Source: Cyanoderma ruficeps (lineage: Eukaryota > Chordata > Aves > Passeriformes > Timaliidae). From it: 64,000 bases of DNA. The position numbers and the translations under genes are program-made. Each line of letters opens with the position of its first letter. The stretch's first letter is position 1. Location: NCBI GenBank assembly GCA_008694505.1, contig VZDJ01004378.1, positions 13,250,898 through 13,314,897 on the forward strand. Direction: 5' to 3'. The notes beneath the pieces are model-generated. The model made no database searches. It had not been told where the DNA came from and saw nothing but the letters and a program-made list of their open reading frames with translations. Shown piece after piece: positions 49,030-62,700 of this stretch.

Positions 49030-49400
49030 ACCCGTTGGACTTTGTGTTTCGTGGGCTTCCCCCACCCCCGACAGACCAAGACAGTGACCATTGCTTTGGC
49101 CAGCAGACATCGGAACTGCTGCTGGACCCAAGGGTGGTGATTATGGACCTTTCTACTCTTGTCATTTCTTTCTCTTTCCTCCTTTTCCCTTAAACATTTT
49201 CCAAAGTACTATTTTTATGCTTTTATATTTTTGCAGTTCTAACCAAAATAGCTAAATTTTAAAATTTGTCTAGTACCTTATTCTACCTTAATGCTCTAAA
49301 GTTTGCAAGTAAAAGTTTGTTATTGAACCTCCGAAGAATTTTGTTTCTCCTGTGCACCACCCAGAGTGAACCAAACAATCCTTCCCCAAACTCACTGAGC
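49030..49400 (+). mobile_element. LTR-like segment (candidate ERV LTR 3' part)
   Basis: A C-rich block (GGGCTTCCCCCACCCCCGAC) is followed by a pyrimidine-rich tract, an AT-rich TTTTATATTTTTGCAGTT stretch, and a polyadenylation-like AAGTAAAAGTTTGTTATTG followed by TTTGTTTCTCCTGTGCACC. This order resembles the 3' half of an avian retroviral LTR. Ends and duplications are not clear, so the call is tentative. Confidence 0.4.
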
Positions 49401-52400
49401 AGAATGTGGCATAACAGTGTGCTTACATCACCATGTGTGCCATACAATAGCACTGTACAGTGGGAAGAACCCTACTTCCAGGTTTTAAGGTGCAAGTTTG
49501 TGTTGATTCTGCACATTTCAAAAGAGGAAAAGAGTTTCCCATACACTCTAGGGCAAAATTTGGTTCTTTGCCTCTGGAGTAATAACAGAATGGCTTGTGT
49601 TTATAAACTATTGTTTGGAAAAATCTGTTGCTATAAAGATTAAGTCACATGCAATGTGAATGATGTTCTGCACATACTAAACCGCCCCATGGTCTAATTA
49701 AGAAAAACTGGTCAACAATTCAAGGAACACGTTATTTTGATGTAGAAGGTTCAGTGGTAGAACTGGTAGAAAAATTAGGTAAATAGGTACCCAATTGATT
49801 TACTTAATCATAGTTTTTTTACATTTCTCCTGATTAAAATGGGGAGAGTTAACCATCAGCCTCAAAAGGTAGTTAGAATACAGAATCATAAAGAATGTAA
49901 GGAAAAAATGATGGGAAGAAATTATTTTTATTCTCTCTTCTTAAATCTTCATCTCTTTCTCTGTTATATTCCAGTTTTTCATTACTTATTTTTGTCTGAA
50001 ATAAGTTCATTTGACTGTGTATCTCTTGAGTGTATATTTTCCTCACTGATATAATGAGAGGTCAGAAATACTGGAGACTAAATTTATCACTCACTTGCCC
50101 AGTCCCTTTATGTGGCAATCTCACCACATTGTGTGGTTACAGGTAAACAAACAGGCTCCTCTCTAGGTAAAAAAATATGTTCAATTAAGTTTGTGTTTCA
50201 AAATAAATGATGTATAAATCTTTTTATAGCTTCTTAATTTAATGCGAGTTTAGTTAGTTAATAGCTTCAATAGTAAAAAAAGAGCTAAATGTATCAAAAC
50301 TGGTTTGTGTGAATTCCTGTATACTTGGAAAGCAGCTTTCCAAATATGAAATGTATCATGCCACATCATGGTCTCTGAAAATGAAAATCTTAAAAAACTC
50401 CAAAGCATTGTAGTTCCATCCCCCTGAATAAAATAGGCTTATTCTTTATCTCTGAACAGCCTTTATTTGATATAACCCTAAGAAATGGTCTCTGGAGCTA
50501 GTCCATTTTTCATCTCAGGAGCAGTAGAGCTGTAATGAAGTACAGTCAGCTCTGTCACTGAAACTGGACTCTGCATTGTGAACTAGAATAAAGGACTGGA
50601 ACCATTGAAAAAAATTGAAATGGTAAAATAAAGAAACCTCTCCTTTTATTTTGTAGTGGTTTTCTATCTTGATTTCTAGTCTGTAATCTACCATATTTCT
50701 CCTGCATTTGTCTTTCCCAAAATCCATCTCCCGATGTCAGCATGACGCTATCTTCCTGCGTGTCATTACTATGCTGCTTGTCATTACTATCTGCTATCAA
50801 TAAAGTAATGTTGTGGTTAGCTTCTGAATGGTAGAACCCCTTAGGACATCCTGTGTATGCATTTCATTCTGGATGAGGCTTTTGAGCTTCCTTGCATTCC
50901 CTTTGCCTTCAGCTGCTGTACTATTTTCTTTCAGAATGTTGAAAGATCATGTCTGATTGCAGCTGTCTTCACTTGGGTGAAAGATTGTAGTTCATGGAGT
51001 TTCCTAGTTATTCCAGATCCAATGTCAGAGAAACACTGAAGTCACAAATTCTTCAAGACCCAATTTGCCAACAGATAATAGAACAAGAAGTGAGAGTAAA
51101 CCAAATTGAATTTATCTTTTTGATTAGTGTGCACTGACTGTCAACTGGACTGAAAGATCATTCACTTTATCAAATGGATTTTCACAACATTTAGCAGTTC
51201 TAATTACAATAGCTACAGAACTACCTGGACTTTTAAATTTTTCCCACCTGTCAAAGACCTTACTGACAATGATGAAAGTGGGTATCTGAACTGTCTTGAT
51301 AACTTCTTTTCTTTTCAGACCCTTAAGATGTAGAAAATCTGAATTCACATATTCCAGTAAAGCATGTTTATCTACTTGCTTGTTAGCTTACATTCTTGTA
51401 AACTGACAAAAATATTTTTGCAGCATTTGGAAGTGAAGTAGAATGTATAAAGCACTGTTTCAACTTCCAGTGTTTTCACCGTTTGGAATTGTTTTCAGGA
51501 CCAACAAGGATATGTAGAGGTGCTACCCCAGGTATATATCTGTACCTAAACTCCATGTCAAATATTCTGAGTACCTGGAGATTATTGAAAAGACTCTCTT
51601 GTTTTTGGTAGTAGTATAGATTTACATTTCTTTCCCATGTAATGCAACAATAGTATTTTAGAAAAAGAACAATCAGAGATTCACTGATATTCAAAATAAA
51701 CATGAAATATGAACTGACAAAATCTGTTAAACAGATGATCACAAAACCATATATTTTACTTAAATTATGTCTCTGTATGTACTAGACTTCTGTGTTTAAT
51801 TCATGGAAACATTAATTACAGTGCTAAACCTTTTCTGACAGGCACAACATAACAAGTCTTCAAATAATAAAACACACTTAATTTCATCTCAACCCCTTTT
51901 CTATAAGCAAATGAATGAGTGTGTCTCCAGAAGTACACAGTCTCACCTATGTGGAAACCTAAATATTTAAAATTAGTATTACTATTGAGGGAGGGGCAGA
52001 GGGTTTACTGTGAGGGGACTTGATCTACAGCTGCTGTTTAATACCAGCCAACTTAAATCTCATGCCAAAAATGTCTGGTGTTTGTTTTCTTTTGTGATGA
52101 AGCAGATGACTGACCAGATGATATCCAGATGATTAAAAGGAAGCTGAATCTGTGTCCTGTCAAAGTTCCTCTGAAGCTCATCCATAATTTCTCCTTTCTC
52201 CCACAGTACATACTTTCATGTGCAAAAAGCTTCAAATAAACCAGAGGGTATTGATTAAACAAAAGAATACAGTAGTGTACCAAAACTGAATTTCTACAGT
52301 AAATTGCTGTGTGATCAATATCCAATACATGAAATATCTTCCATGCAATGACAATTACCCGTGTCCTATCCTGCTTCATAAATTACCCCAGAAACACCAG

Positions 52401-53020
52401 TTGATATAAAGCCCTTTGTGGTCTCGGCCAACTTGTGTAATATTTCCAAACAAACCAAGTAATAGCATATTTGTAGTAATTTTGCTTGCTGTGGACTGTT
52501 TTTAAAGATTGAAACTTCCAGACATAAGATTTCTGCAGTTGAGAACAGATTTTTTAAAAGTAATTTGAATGTTATTTTTAGGCATCATGGTATTAATTTA
52601 GCACATTAGAATACTCCCTGCATATCTTCTGTGCATGTAGGTTGTATTTTTAGTTGATGTTGTAGCAGATTCTTTTTTAGAGGTCTCTGTAACTTAAAAC
52701 AGACAATTTTGCCCAAGTTTACTCTCCTTCAGTGTGAGTAATTACACTATGTCTTCTTTACTGAAGTAGAGAATTATACAGCATAGTTCATCTCACCTGT
52801 TTTAGACAGTTTAAAATGGGGTGAATCACTCTTTAGAGTCTATTGATCATATACACAAAATTTCAAATTATTATAAAGAGAGACAGTTCAATATAATCAA
52901 ATAATAGGTTCTAATGCACATTGCATCCTGTCTTCTATCACCTGATCTCACAGGAGAAGGAATATATACAGTTTTCCTCAAAGAATTTGATAACCAGTCT
53001 CTTACATGGATAAAGGCCAA
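49401..53020. other. Intergenic DNA, no gene seen
   Basis: AT-rich sequence without recognisable repeats or genes. The scattered open frames are short. Confidence 0.65.
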
Positions 53021-53320
53021 GACAGCTGGGACTGTTCAGCCTGGAGCGGGGTGTCTCATTAATGTGTACAAATATCTGAAGGAAAAGTACAAAGAAGAAG
53101 GAGTCTGTCTCTTTTCAGCAGTGCTGAGTGACAGAACCAGAGGCAACAGACACAAACTGAAACTCAGAAAGATCCCTCTGAACTTCAGCACTTTCTACTG
53201 TGAGGGCAGAAGTTGCCCAGGGAAATTGTGAACAACCAAATCTAGGCAGCCCTGCCTGAGCAGAAGGGTTGGACCAAGTGACCTGCATAGGTCACTTCCA
53301 ACCTCAACCGCTTTGTGATA
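53021..53320 (+). repeat. CR1 LINE 3' end
   Basis: CAGCTGGGACTGTTCAGCCT, ATTAATGTGTACAAATATCT, TGACAGAACCAGAGGCAA, CAAACTGAAACTCAGAAAG and the ending CACTTCCAACCTCAACCG follow CR1 in order. There is an internal deletion near 53,205. Forward orientation. A 105-codon frame over it (52,914-53,231) is not a host gene. Confidence 0.92.
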
Positions 53321-56210
53321 TTACATCTAGATTCTATTAATGATATTTACATAAGGATGTTACTGATTGCAGACTATTTAAATAATATGTAGGATCTTTG
53401 AGGGTGGAATTTTGCTTTATAAAAAGATCTCTCAATTTATGTTCCTTCTGCTCTTGTGAAAGGGGAGCAGCACACTTCCTCCTTCATAATCACTGATGGT
53501 TTGGTTCACTTGAGTGAATTGTCTGACTCTTGAATGAACTGGGTTCAGCTTTCTGGATCATCATTATGCTGAACCCATGGAGGGAAAAAATAATTTTTTA
53601 TTCTTGTTAAGATTCTTAAATCTGCTCACATGCATCACATGCATCACATTCATCAGTAGTATAAGAGAATTCACAGCCAATGGCAAAAAGTAATTTCCCC
53701 TTCCTTTTGTTGTCACCATGTCAGACTTCATCCTAAGAAAAGGAACAGGTTAAGGAGCAATTGCTTAATTTTTCTACTTATTCAACTAGATTCTGTGGTC
53801 AGCAGTGCTGATGAAAGCATATTTGTGTTGATGCAAATTGCATCAACAATTTACTGTGTCCCCCTGCAAAAGAGCTTGATCTTCTGAGCACTAATGTCTT
53901 GGCTTAACACCTCAGCCTGGACCTACCTACTCCAAATCTCAGCCCAAGTTGTCTGGAATCTTCTTAGAAAACTCATTTGTAAACTTCATTCATTACCTTC
54001 TCTAAAAATAAGGTGTCTGGTTTTGCATGATTTCAGCATGAAACCAAGTGAAACTCAGTAGCTGAGGTTTTGTTTTGCTTAGACCTCCGGAGTGCATGTG
54101 GATCTGTAGGGGGGACCGGTGGCTGGTGGTGCAGGGAGCCACACAGAGCAGAGCAATGAACAGGCCAATGAACCAAATAGGCAGCTCAAGCCTTGCAAAG
54201 AGAAACTGCAACTTCATAGGCGATTTAGTTGGTACAATTGATTCTAATTTATTACAGTAAACTACATATTAGCAAATGTTAATAGACCAGGGTAGATTTA
54301 TGTTAGGGAAGGCTACTGTGCTAATGAATGGCCCTCACATTAGCATTGCCTGGAGCAGCACATGCTCTCTTGGCCTCTCCTTACCACATTTTCCCATTAC
54401 CATCACAGCAGAAACAAGCCTTTCACATCCTGTAATCTCTGACCGGGAGGAAACTTGTTTAGAAGGTAAAGAAGGGAACTGTCGGATGGCTATTTGTATG
54501 AACTACAGTTCTGGTTGTTTTTATTTGGGCATTTACTTGAAGAAGCACAGGATTACTGGGTATTGAGCACTTCTCAAAATCCATATTCCAGTCGTGGTTA
54601 CTGCTAGAGTGGTTTTAGTTTGTACATGTTTGTATTCCTGCTAACTGACTGTGACTATCAACTTTTCTACTTTTTTTTTTCCCCCTCTGTATACAAAATA
54701 GGATTCCTAACACCTGTCACAACAAATGATTTTTTTTTTCAATATGATGCATTTGTTTTTTTTGTTAGTGCATATAAAGTATTTGCATTTTTAGCATTAT
54801 AGTATTGGGCTTAAAGAGGGAGAAATATTCTATAGGTTTGTCTAATTAACTACTATAAAGCATTTGAGATTTTGGATTAGCAGGTGCTGTCAAAGCATAA
54901 AATATTATCAACATACATGTAAATCAATGAAAGACCAAGAGAGTCACAATTCAGAGAGCAAACAAACCTAATTGTTTACTCTTCACTCTGCGGCAGTCTG
55001 TAAGTGCAGACTCAAAATTAATGTAGTATACTTTAGCCACCCAACTAAAATCCACAAAAATCCATATAAAACACCTTCCAAATTCCTCAATGCCAGATTG
55101 TTCTAGTTTAAGAAAACTCTTTCCGTGATACCTTTTCTTCTTTAAAATGTTTGATATTTTATTAAATACCAATTAAATAGCAATTTGAAAGGATTGGAGC
55201 GATATTTACTCACATTCATAATCCAACTGTTGATAAACCTACTCCTAAATGTCTCTAATAGTAGAGTCTGCATTTCCTCCCCTCTCTTGTGAGACAACTC
55301 TAAAGAAAACTTTACATACTGAGTATTAGCAAATTGTCTGAAGGCAACACTGTGATTTATTTGTTTTTTTAATAACCTGTGAGTACATGATTAGGTCCTG
55401 GTTGGTAGCAATCATTAACTTTTGTTGGTCCTTTTGTCAGGCAGTCTGGATTTCACTCTATGGACATATGCAAGGCTCCTCATTTGTTTTTTCTCTCCAA
55501 TACCATTTGCATTTGCCATATAACACCTCATTGAAAACAGGAAAAAGGAGAGAAATGCAGACACCCAGATTTTCCTAAATGCTGTAGCTACTTTGAATCG
55601 CCCCATAAAACTTCCAGATCCTCTTCCTTGGGGAAAAGTGCAGGTGGTGGTGGGTTGCAGGAATTGGTCCTAAGCTGAGCTCTTTCCAGCCACCAGCAGA
55701 GAGGAGGGAGGGGGAAGGTGTTGGTGGGGCTGTGGGTGTCTGGCTGCTGCCCTGTGTGGATTTTGGCAGATGGTGAGAGGCAGGGCTGCTCAGAGCGAGC
55801 TAGGGGGAAACAGCCAGGGACTGGAGACTGGAGACCTTCAGTTTTCCTGGAACTGCTCTGTAACCTTTTCAAAAATGAGGAATTCCCGAGAATAATAGAG
55901 AGAGAAGGGAGGTGAGAGAAAGAGAACTAGAAATGAAGTGAAATCCCTAAGCATCATTCATTCACTGGAGAAAGGGAGGGGGAAAGGGAAAAGACAGGAA
56001 TGCAAAGCTTTAAAACAGTTGAAATGTTGGTATTTCCAGTTTGGAAAACCTTGAATTATCTAAAAAATTGTTGAGATTTGCTTTGCAATTTTCTTGTTAA
56101 AACAATAACTAGAAAATTAATTACTATTCCTTGTGCACTCCACTGATTCTTTCAGGTTGGATAAAGCTTTGTGAGGGTATTTTTTTTTCCTCTATACATA
56201 AATTAATGTA
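53321..56210. other. Intergenic DNA, no gene seen
   Basis: AT-rich, with short direct repeats of CACATGCAT at about 53,628-53,650 and a GC-richer stretch at about 55,610-55,860 that I cannot assign. Confidence 0.65.
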
Positions 56211-56263
56211 TTTTAAGACCAGAAGGGACTGTTCATCTGACCTCATACATAACAAAGGCATCT
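56211..56263 (-). repeat. Old CR1-type LINE 3' fragment
   Basis: TTTTAAGACCAGAAGGGACT, TCTGACCTCATACATAACA and AAGGCATCTCG resemble the reversed end of an ancient amniote CR1 family (AAGGCCAGAAGGGACC type). Heavily diverged. Confidence 0.55.
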
Positions 56264-59200
56264 CGTTTGCTGTATATTAATTATTGCTTCAAGTCTGATT
56301 CAACTGCAGCATACCACAGAGAAATCTTCCCACTCCAAACTATTATCCTCCTGTTTACATGTCAATGAGCTCTGTTGTCCTTTTTTTGCAACCATTACTT
56401 CAGGAAGTCTAACTTGCCAGGGGCTCAGGTCCATTGGAAGTCTCCTCCTCTTGGTTCCCCTCCTCCAGTCCTGGGAGAACAGTAGGTTAATCTTCCTGAT
56501 TAAGTACATGACTAAACTTTTGATCATGACAGAAGTCCTATCATTACGTATGCAAATGACATAAAACAATGCCAGCAAAGCAGCGGTTTTGAATTTTTTC
56601 ACCATTTCTCTCACAAAAGTGCCAAAAGCAAAGTGCAGTGATATCTGAGGGGTTTTTTCTCATTTAATTAGTTAATTGAAATATATATGCAAATCCAAGA
56701 GTGTCCCTGTAGGACTTTACTCAAAAATTACTCTGTATTTATAGTTCCATTTCAAGATCTGCTGGTTTCTAATCTGTGCTGTGTGCTCTGTTGACTTTAC
56801 AGCATTCTAGTTTGCTGTTCATCACATCGTGTGATGTCCTGTCAAATAATATTTGATTTATTTACATTGTTACTTTTATCAAATCCGTGATTTTACTTGC
56901 TATTAAATACTTCATTGCCATTGTAGACAAATTGCCTCTTGGCTTTTTTTGTTTGTTTGTTTGGTCTCTTTTTTTTTGTTTTTTGGGGGGTTTGTTTGTT
57001 TGTTTGCTTGTTTAGAGAGAAGGGAAAGCAGACCTAACAGGCTGAAGCTGTGACAAGGCAAGAACCTGGGAAGGCTACAAAGAGAAGGATCTGACAGAGG
57101 GCAGTATGGGCAATGAATGGCTTAAACAGGAACAGTTTAAGCAGAGCCCCAAATTAACAGTGTGACTCCCTGGGAAGCACAAGAGAGGAAGCACTGTGGT
57201 CCTGGAGTTTGGAGGCAGTAACTCCACCTGACAGTCAGCACTGAACACCTCAGACACTGCTATATGTGAGTAATTCCTGTGAATATCAAAGAGATGTCTA
57301 CGTGATTCCTCTGATTCCTCGTCTTTCTCTCCTGTGTTCAGTCTGGCCTCCTGTAATGACACCACAATAGACATAGTACAGAAGAACCATATGATTTCTG
57401 CCTTTTCTTATTTCCTGTACATCATCACATATACCATGAGTTGGGATTATATAGTTAGTTATTTTCTACATCTACAGGATGTGCCAGTAATAGACTCTGT
57501 TTGTGTTCTTGGAACAGCAGATGTATTAGCTTCTCCAGTAAGACATTCCTCTTCCAGCATAGAAAAAACATAAGAAATCAGGAATGACAGTTATGTTGTA
57601 TTACAATCAACACCCCTAATTTAATGAACTTTTGATAATTGTCTCAATATGATAGTCTACTGCTTTGTTGAAAATTATATCTTGCAAAATCCCTACTAAC
57701 AGCAACTAAACTGACATTATTCACACAAATACTTTCATTAAGTGGAAACTCTGATATAAATCTCTTGTATTTAACCACTAACCTCAAATGAATACAGCAC
57801 ACTGGAAAAAAAATCTATTTTCTTTGGGTGAGGTACTTCGACTGGCTCCAGTCATGCCTTCAATACATATTCTCTGCTCAGTTAATCAACAATAAACTTT
57901 TAGCAGAGATTTGGTTTGTTATTTTTGTTTTTTTTTCTTTTTTTTCTGTGAATACAAGAGTGATCAGAAGCCAAAGCTTCAGGACATTGACGTTTGTCTC
58001 ACTTTGATTTGCTTCATCTAGAAGGGAACAGATCCAGTAGTGTGCTAGTCTAAAGCACTTTCCTAGTTGTGCACATTAAAAACTAGTACTGGAGTAATGC
58101 ACTGGCCTCTCTAATAAGAAGAAACATTCTAGGATGTATTTGGGAGAGTGAGAGGACAAAAAGATGAGTGAAATGAGATATTGCCCTACAACAGTGGGAA
58201 GCCTGATGAGAAAATAAGCAGATTTTCTTAATAAGTAGACCAAGACTTCAAAGCATTAAAAAAAAAAGACAGCTACAAAGAATTAAGAAAAAACACCTTA
58301 ATTCTTTCTACTAGTGCACAGTCAATATTTAAAGGTTTATAATCCTGAAAAGGTGGTTGTGGTATTTTTTTATTATTTTTTCCATCGAACTTCCTTTTTT
58401 AAAAAGAGGAAGAGGGAAGGTACTGCTCTTCCAATTTAGATTTAGTGAAATAGGACTTTTCACTACATATATACACAAATGAGAAGGGCAAATCATGCAG
58501 GTATTTCACAGGATGCCCTCCAAGTGGTAGCTTCTGTGGGCGAGCACCTAGGCTGCTATTCTGAGAAGTTCCTCAGAGTTAGCATGTGGTTTGTCCAGTA
58601 CCAGACATCAGGCAGTCATGATATCCTGACATGGCAAGACCAATTCCTTGGACCTTCTCTGGCTGTAGGCAGTGGCTATGAGTGTGTGCACCAGGTGTAT
58701 GTTAAGTGCAATCTCACTGAGTGCACATATTCATAAAAGATGTTGCTGGCATCCTTAAGCTCTTGTAGGTTTTATAATTAATGTCTGTTTTGCTTACACT
58801 CTGTTGTATTTCCTGTCCATTCCCTTGGTGGGTAAATAAGATTTTGCTTCCATGGTAACTCTTACAGAACCTCTGCTTTACCAGGTGACTCAGCAGTACA
58901 AATAGGATATGCATTAGTTATATGTAAACAATCGCATCTATGCGAATCTTTATCATGAGAATATAAATTACCCAGATCACACAACAAACACAGTATGTTT
59001 ACATTATGCTTCTATCTGGACTTTCTGGCAGTTGCAGGTGCTGCAAAATGCTACCTGATCTGGCACAAAGTTAGAGTGGAGTGACAATTCTGCATAAGGC
59101 TTGACAGCATAACAAGAACCCCAGCTTTGGCTTGGTTATAACAAATTTGCAGTAGATTGAGTTCAGGCTATGTTAAGAGGGCTTTTTTTTTATTCTGTAG

Positions 59201-59681
59201 CCAAGATATTTTTAGAATGTGGTGCTAAAATCCCTAATCTGGATTTACTGTATCATCAAACAACAACTTGAGTTTAATGGGAAGAAGGGTTGTTGAGAAA
59301 ATGTATTCCAAGTCAATAGAGCAAAGTCACTTGGAAAACATTATTCTCTTATTGGTTTGTCTGGTTTGATAAATGACTCTTAAGAGTCAGCTGAAAGAGC
59401 AGAAAATTGTTGATTCTGGCTTTCTAATTCAAAAAACAGATTACTATGTATTCAGTATTATTTAAAGCTATCTGCTTTTCATATAAGCTGTTCACAAACA
59501 TATGCCTTTTTACCTACAAGTCAGCATCTGTGGCATATTCTGCTTCCTTGAATTAACCTCTGCATTGGTGGGCAATACATGGAAAATGGCACTGACAGTT
59601 CATGTCATCTGGCTTCATTTCTCCGTCCCTATCTCTCACAAAATGAAAATTTGGCAAACTACTTCATGTTAATTGCCATTA
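56264..59681. other. Intergenic DNA, no gene seen
   Basis: AT-rich. A T/G-rich simple tract lies at about 56,944-57,013 and poly-A and poly-T runs near 57,925 and 58,260. No supportable gene. Confidence 0.65.
56944..57013. repeat. (GTTT)n-rich low-complexity tract
   Basis: GTTT units interrupted by poly-T and a G run over about 70 bp. Confidence 0.88.
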
Positions 59682-59786
59682 AGAATAGAATAGAATAGAA
59701 TAGAATAGAATAGAATAGAATAGAATAGAATAGAATAGAATAGAATAGAATAGAATAGAATAGAATAGAATAGAATAGAATAGAAT
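59682..59786. repeat. (TAGAA)n pentanucleotide microsatellite
   Basis: About 21 uninterrupted copies of a 5-bp unit (ATTCT on the other strand). It generates an artefactual minus-strand repeat frame at 59,679-59,870. Confidence 0.98.
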
Positions 59787-62700
59787 AATATCATACATGT
59801 AATATATATATAATCTGGGCTCTATTGAATTCTCTAAAATATCAGTGTTTGATATTTTCAAATATATCACTGTGCTTTATGTACTCTAAAAGAGTATCTC
59901 TATTGGAGAAAGTCAGCAAGTATTTATCAATGAGACACCAAAGCTCTTAACTGTTTGCATCCAAAGTGTAGAATGAAATCCAAAATTTTCCGTTAATTTC
60001 CCCTGACAGGCCTGGGGAAACAGATACTTCACATGGAACTGCAGATCCTTACACTGTGCAGAAACCTGCTCAGGGTCAGTAGAGGAGTCAGCCATATATT
60101 TTAAGCTAATATACACTGAGGTGCTCAATGAATGTCTGCCAAAAAGTGCTTCTGTCTATTCTGCCACTTGCTCCCCTTCCCCCTGCAGTGGAAACTTGAA
60201 ACCATTCCCTTAAGTAATTGAGCAGGATTCAGCCTTTCTTCTGAAAGTTATTGGCTGGACAAGGACCTTTTTACATAAAAGCTTGGGGATTATAGCTGTT
60301 GCAAAGGAAGCACTTAATTAATTTTGCTTCTCACCCTGAAAGAATTCATATGCATATCTGTCACCTCCCTCCCAGGGAAATGTGAACCCCCAAGCCACAC
60401 ACTGACAGCGGATGAAGGGCAGAGTAGCAAGACACACAAAGGGCTCACAGACCCTTCTTGTGGAGCTGGAGCATGCAATTTCACAAGTCAGTGAGCCATA
60501 CAAACCTGGCTTTAGGGTCTGGTGGTTAGTCAGTCATATGGAAAGAGGTATCCTGGGTTTTGACTCATCTGTTTTATACTGAATAACAAAATTTAGACTG
60601 TGTGTGAGGATTTGTGCATCTCCCTCTGTCTCCCCACTTTCCAGCCACAGTGCTGACAACTGCAATGTTCACAGCTTAGTTCCAGCATGAATGCTGCAGC
60701 TTCATTTCAGCTGCAGGTATATGCTTGCTGCACGGAGTCCTGCATCAACAGAGGACCTAAACTTATGCTTCCCTGGACTGAAGCTAAACTTATGCTTCCC
60801 TGGACCTTCAAGGACCTACCTGCAAAAGGTAGGTCCTTTTCATCTAGAGTATCACTTTTGCTCAGTCCTGTGATCAAGGATGCTCATCTTGTGACTGTCC
60901 TCCCTCAAGCAGCTCAGTCACCTGACTTCTACAGAGGATACTTCTGCAGCAGGTTCTGGGATACAGATTTACATGCTGTCACCAAATATTTTATGTGCTT
61001 GAATCCAGATCTGAAAAGCAGTCTCTGAAATTCAGTGCTGAGTGTAGGATTGTTCATATTTATATTAAATAGAAAATATAAAAGCAGGTAAGAGGATTCT
61101 GTCTATTTTTTGGGCCATTTACATAGCATAGAAGATACCTATAGAAGATATACATAGAAGATACCATAGAAGATAGACACAGTATAAAAATTCAGAGTTA
61201 CACTGCTCTCTCTGTAAGGAGAAGTCTAAGGTGGACAAATATCATACAGACCTTGCATTAATGGGACAACATGGTTGCAGTCAGACGTGATTGGTAGAAC
61301 AAAAGAAGTGGAATTCTGATGACATTGGTGTTTCAGGATTAATCAAACCATTGTCACTTTGCAAAGCATTTTGCCCATATTTCCAGCATGTGGTGTCTAC
61401 CAAATTCAGATTTTTTTTAATATATATTTTATAAATATTACTGTAATGGTCCCAGTTGTTCCATGACATTTTTATCAATCACAGTATTTCATAAGTGGAG
61501 TTCTGTCTCACAATTATCTGTGTGTAGATCCTTCCAACAGTTCATCTATTCTAATCTCACTTTTGCCATTAACTTACGTTGTATATCTGCGTTCGTAATT
61601 TAAGTTTGATTACTGATCTCACTTAAATTGGAACTCTGCCACTAAATTCAAAGGAAATAGCTTAGATCTTTATCCATTTCATCTCCTATTTCTATATTAC
61701 CAAGATGAGAGGAAAAATTACTGTGCTGGATGCTGAAAGAGTGGTCAGGTCGGAGCAGATATCGTGCAGTTGAATCTGGAAATGCGCAGGTGTTTAATAT
61801 TGAATAGTCACTGTCCAGTGAGCACAGATGGGATTGGGAGTCGGGGATAGAAGCCCAGCCCGGCCCTCCAAACTGAGGGTCCAGCTTCAAACATGGGCTG
61901 CAGCAGGGACATCTCCAATCTGCTCCTCTTCTAGCCTTGTCGCTCCCACCTGCACATCCCAGGGGATGTGGTCTCCAAGTCACCCTGTTGCTTGGTACCT
62001 TGCCACTGGTGTGCTGGAGATGCGCATTTACTCCCTTGGGATAACCCGGAAATAAATTTCAGTTCTCTCACTTCCTGAGAGAACTTCCTGGTGGGTATTC
62101 TAGCAACTAAGCAATTATGCGCTCTATGCTACCATAGGATTAGAGGTGGTTAATTGTAGTCCTGGCCACGATTAACATTTGGGTCTTCTCTGGGGACTTT
62201 TAACTGAGTTCAAGTACCAATCCAACTCACCCATTAAATGAGAAGAACTGGAGAGAGAAAAGCATCCATTTTCCACTTCTGAGTATATGAAGGTAAGTAT
62301 CTTAGATGTTTTTAAGCAAAAAGAGGATCACCCAATGAATTTCTGTAGTTTACAAGGGACAACCCTGAAAATTGGGACAAACTGTACTTTTCTCTGAGAC
62401 TGTGGCAAGATTTGGACATCCATTTCACATTTTAGATGGAACCAAGCAAATACATGTAAGAGAATTGGCAAAAAAAGTTAACAATATTGTATTTTTCCTT
62501 CAAGATTTACAAGTGTATGTTACCTGTGATATCATGATATCTTAATTTTCTTACTTCAGATTTCTGCTAGGCTTTGCATCTTTGTACATCTGTGGATTTA
62601 ATTCACTGGCTGCATCATTTGCTTCCTCACAAAAGAGCAGATAGGAATAGGTAGTGAGACAGGAAGTCTCATCTAATTCTCCTCAGCCTTTAAGTGATTC

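Noticed and set aside
52914..53231. 105-codon plus-strand frame
   Set aside because: Most of it is a CR1 3' end.
59679..59870. 63-codon frame of LFYSI-type repeats
   Set aside because: Translation of the pentanucleotide microsatellite.
60687..61028. 113-codon plus-strand frame
   Set aside because: It contains the 22-bp duplication and the hairpin, with no domain. Likely chance.
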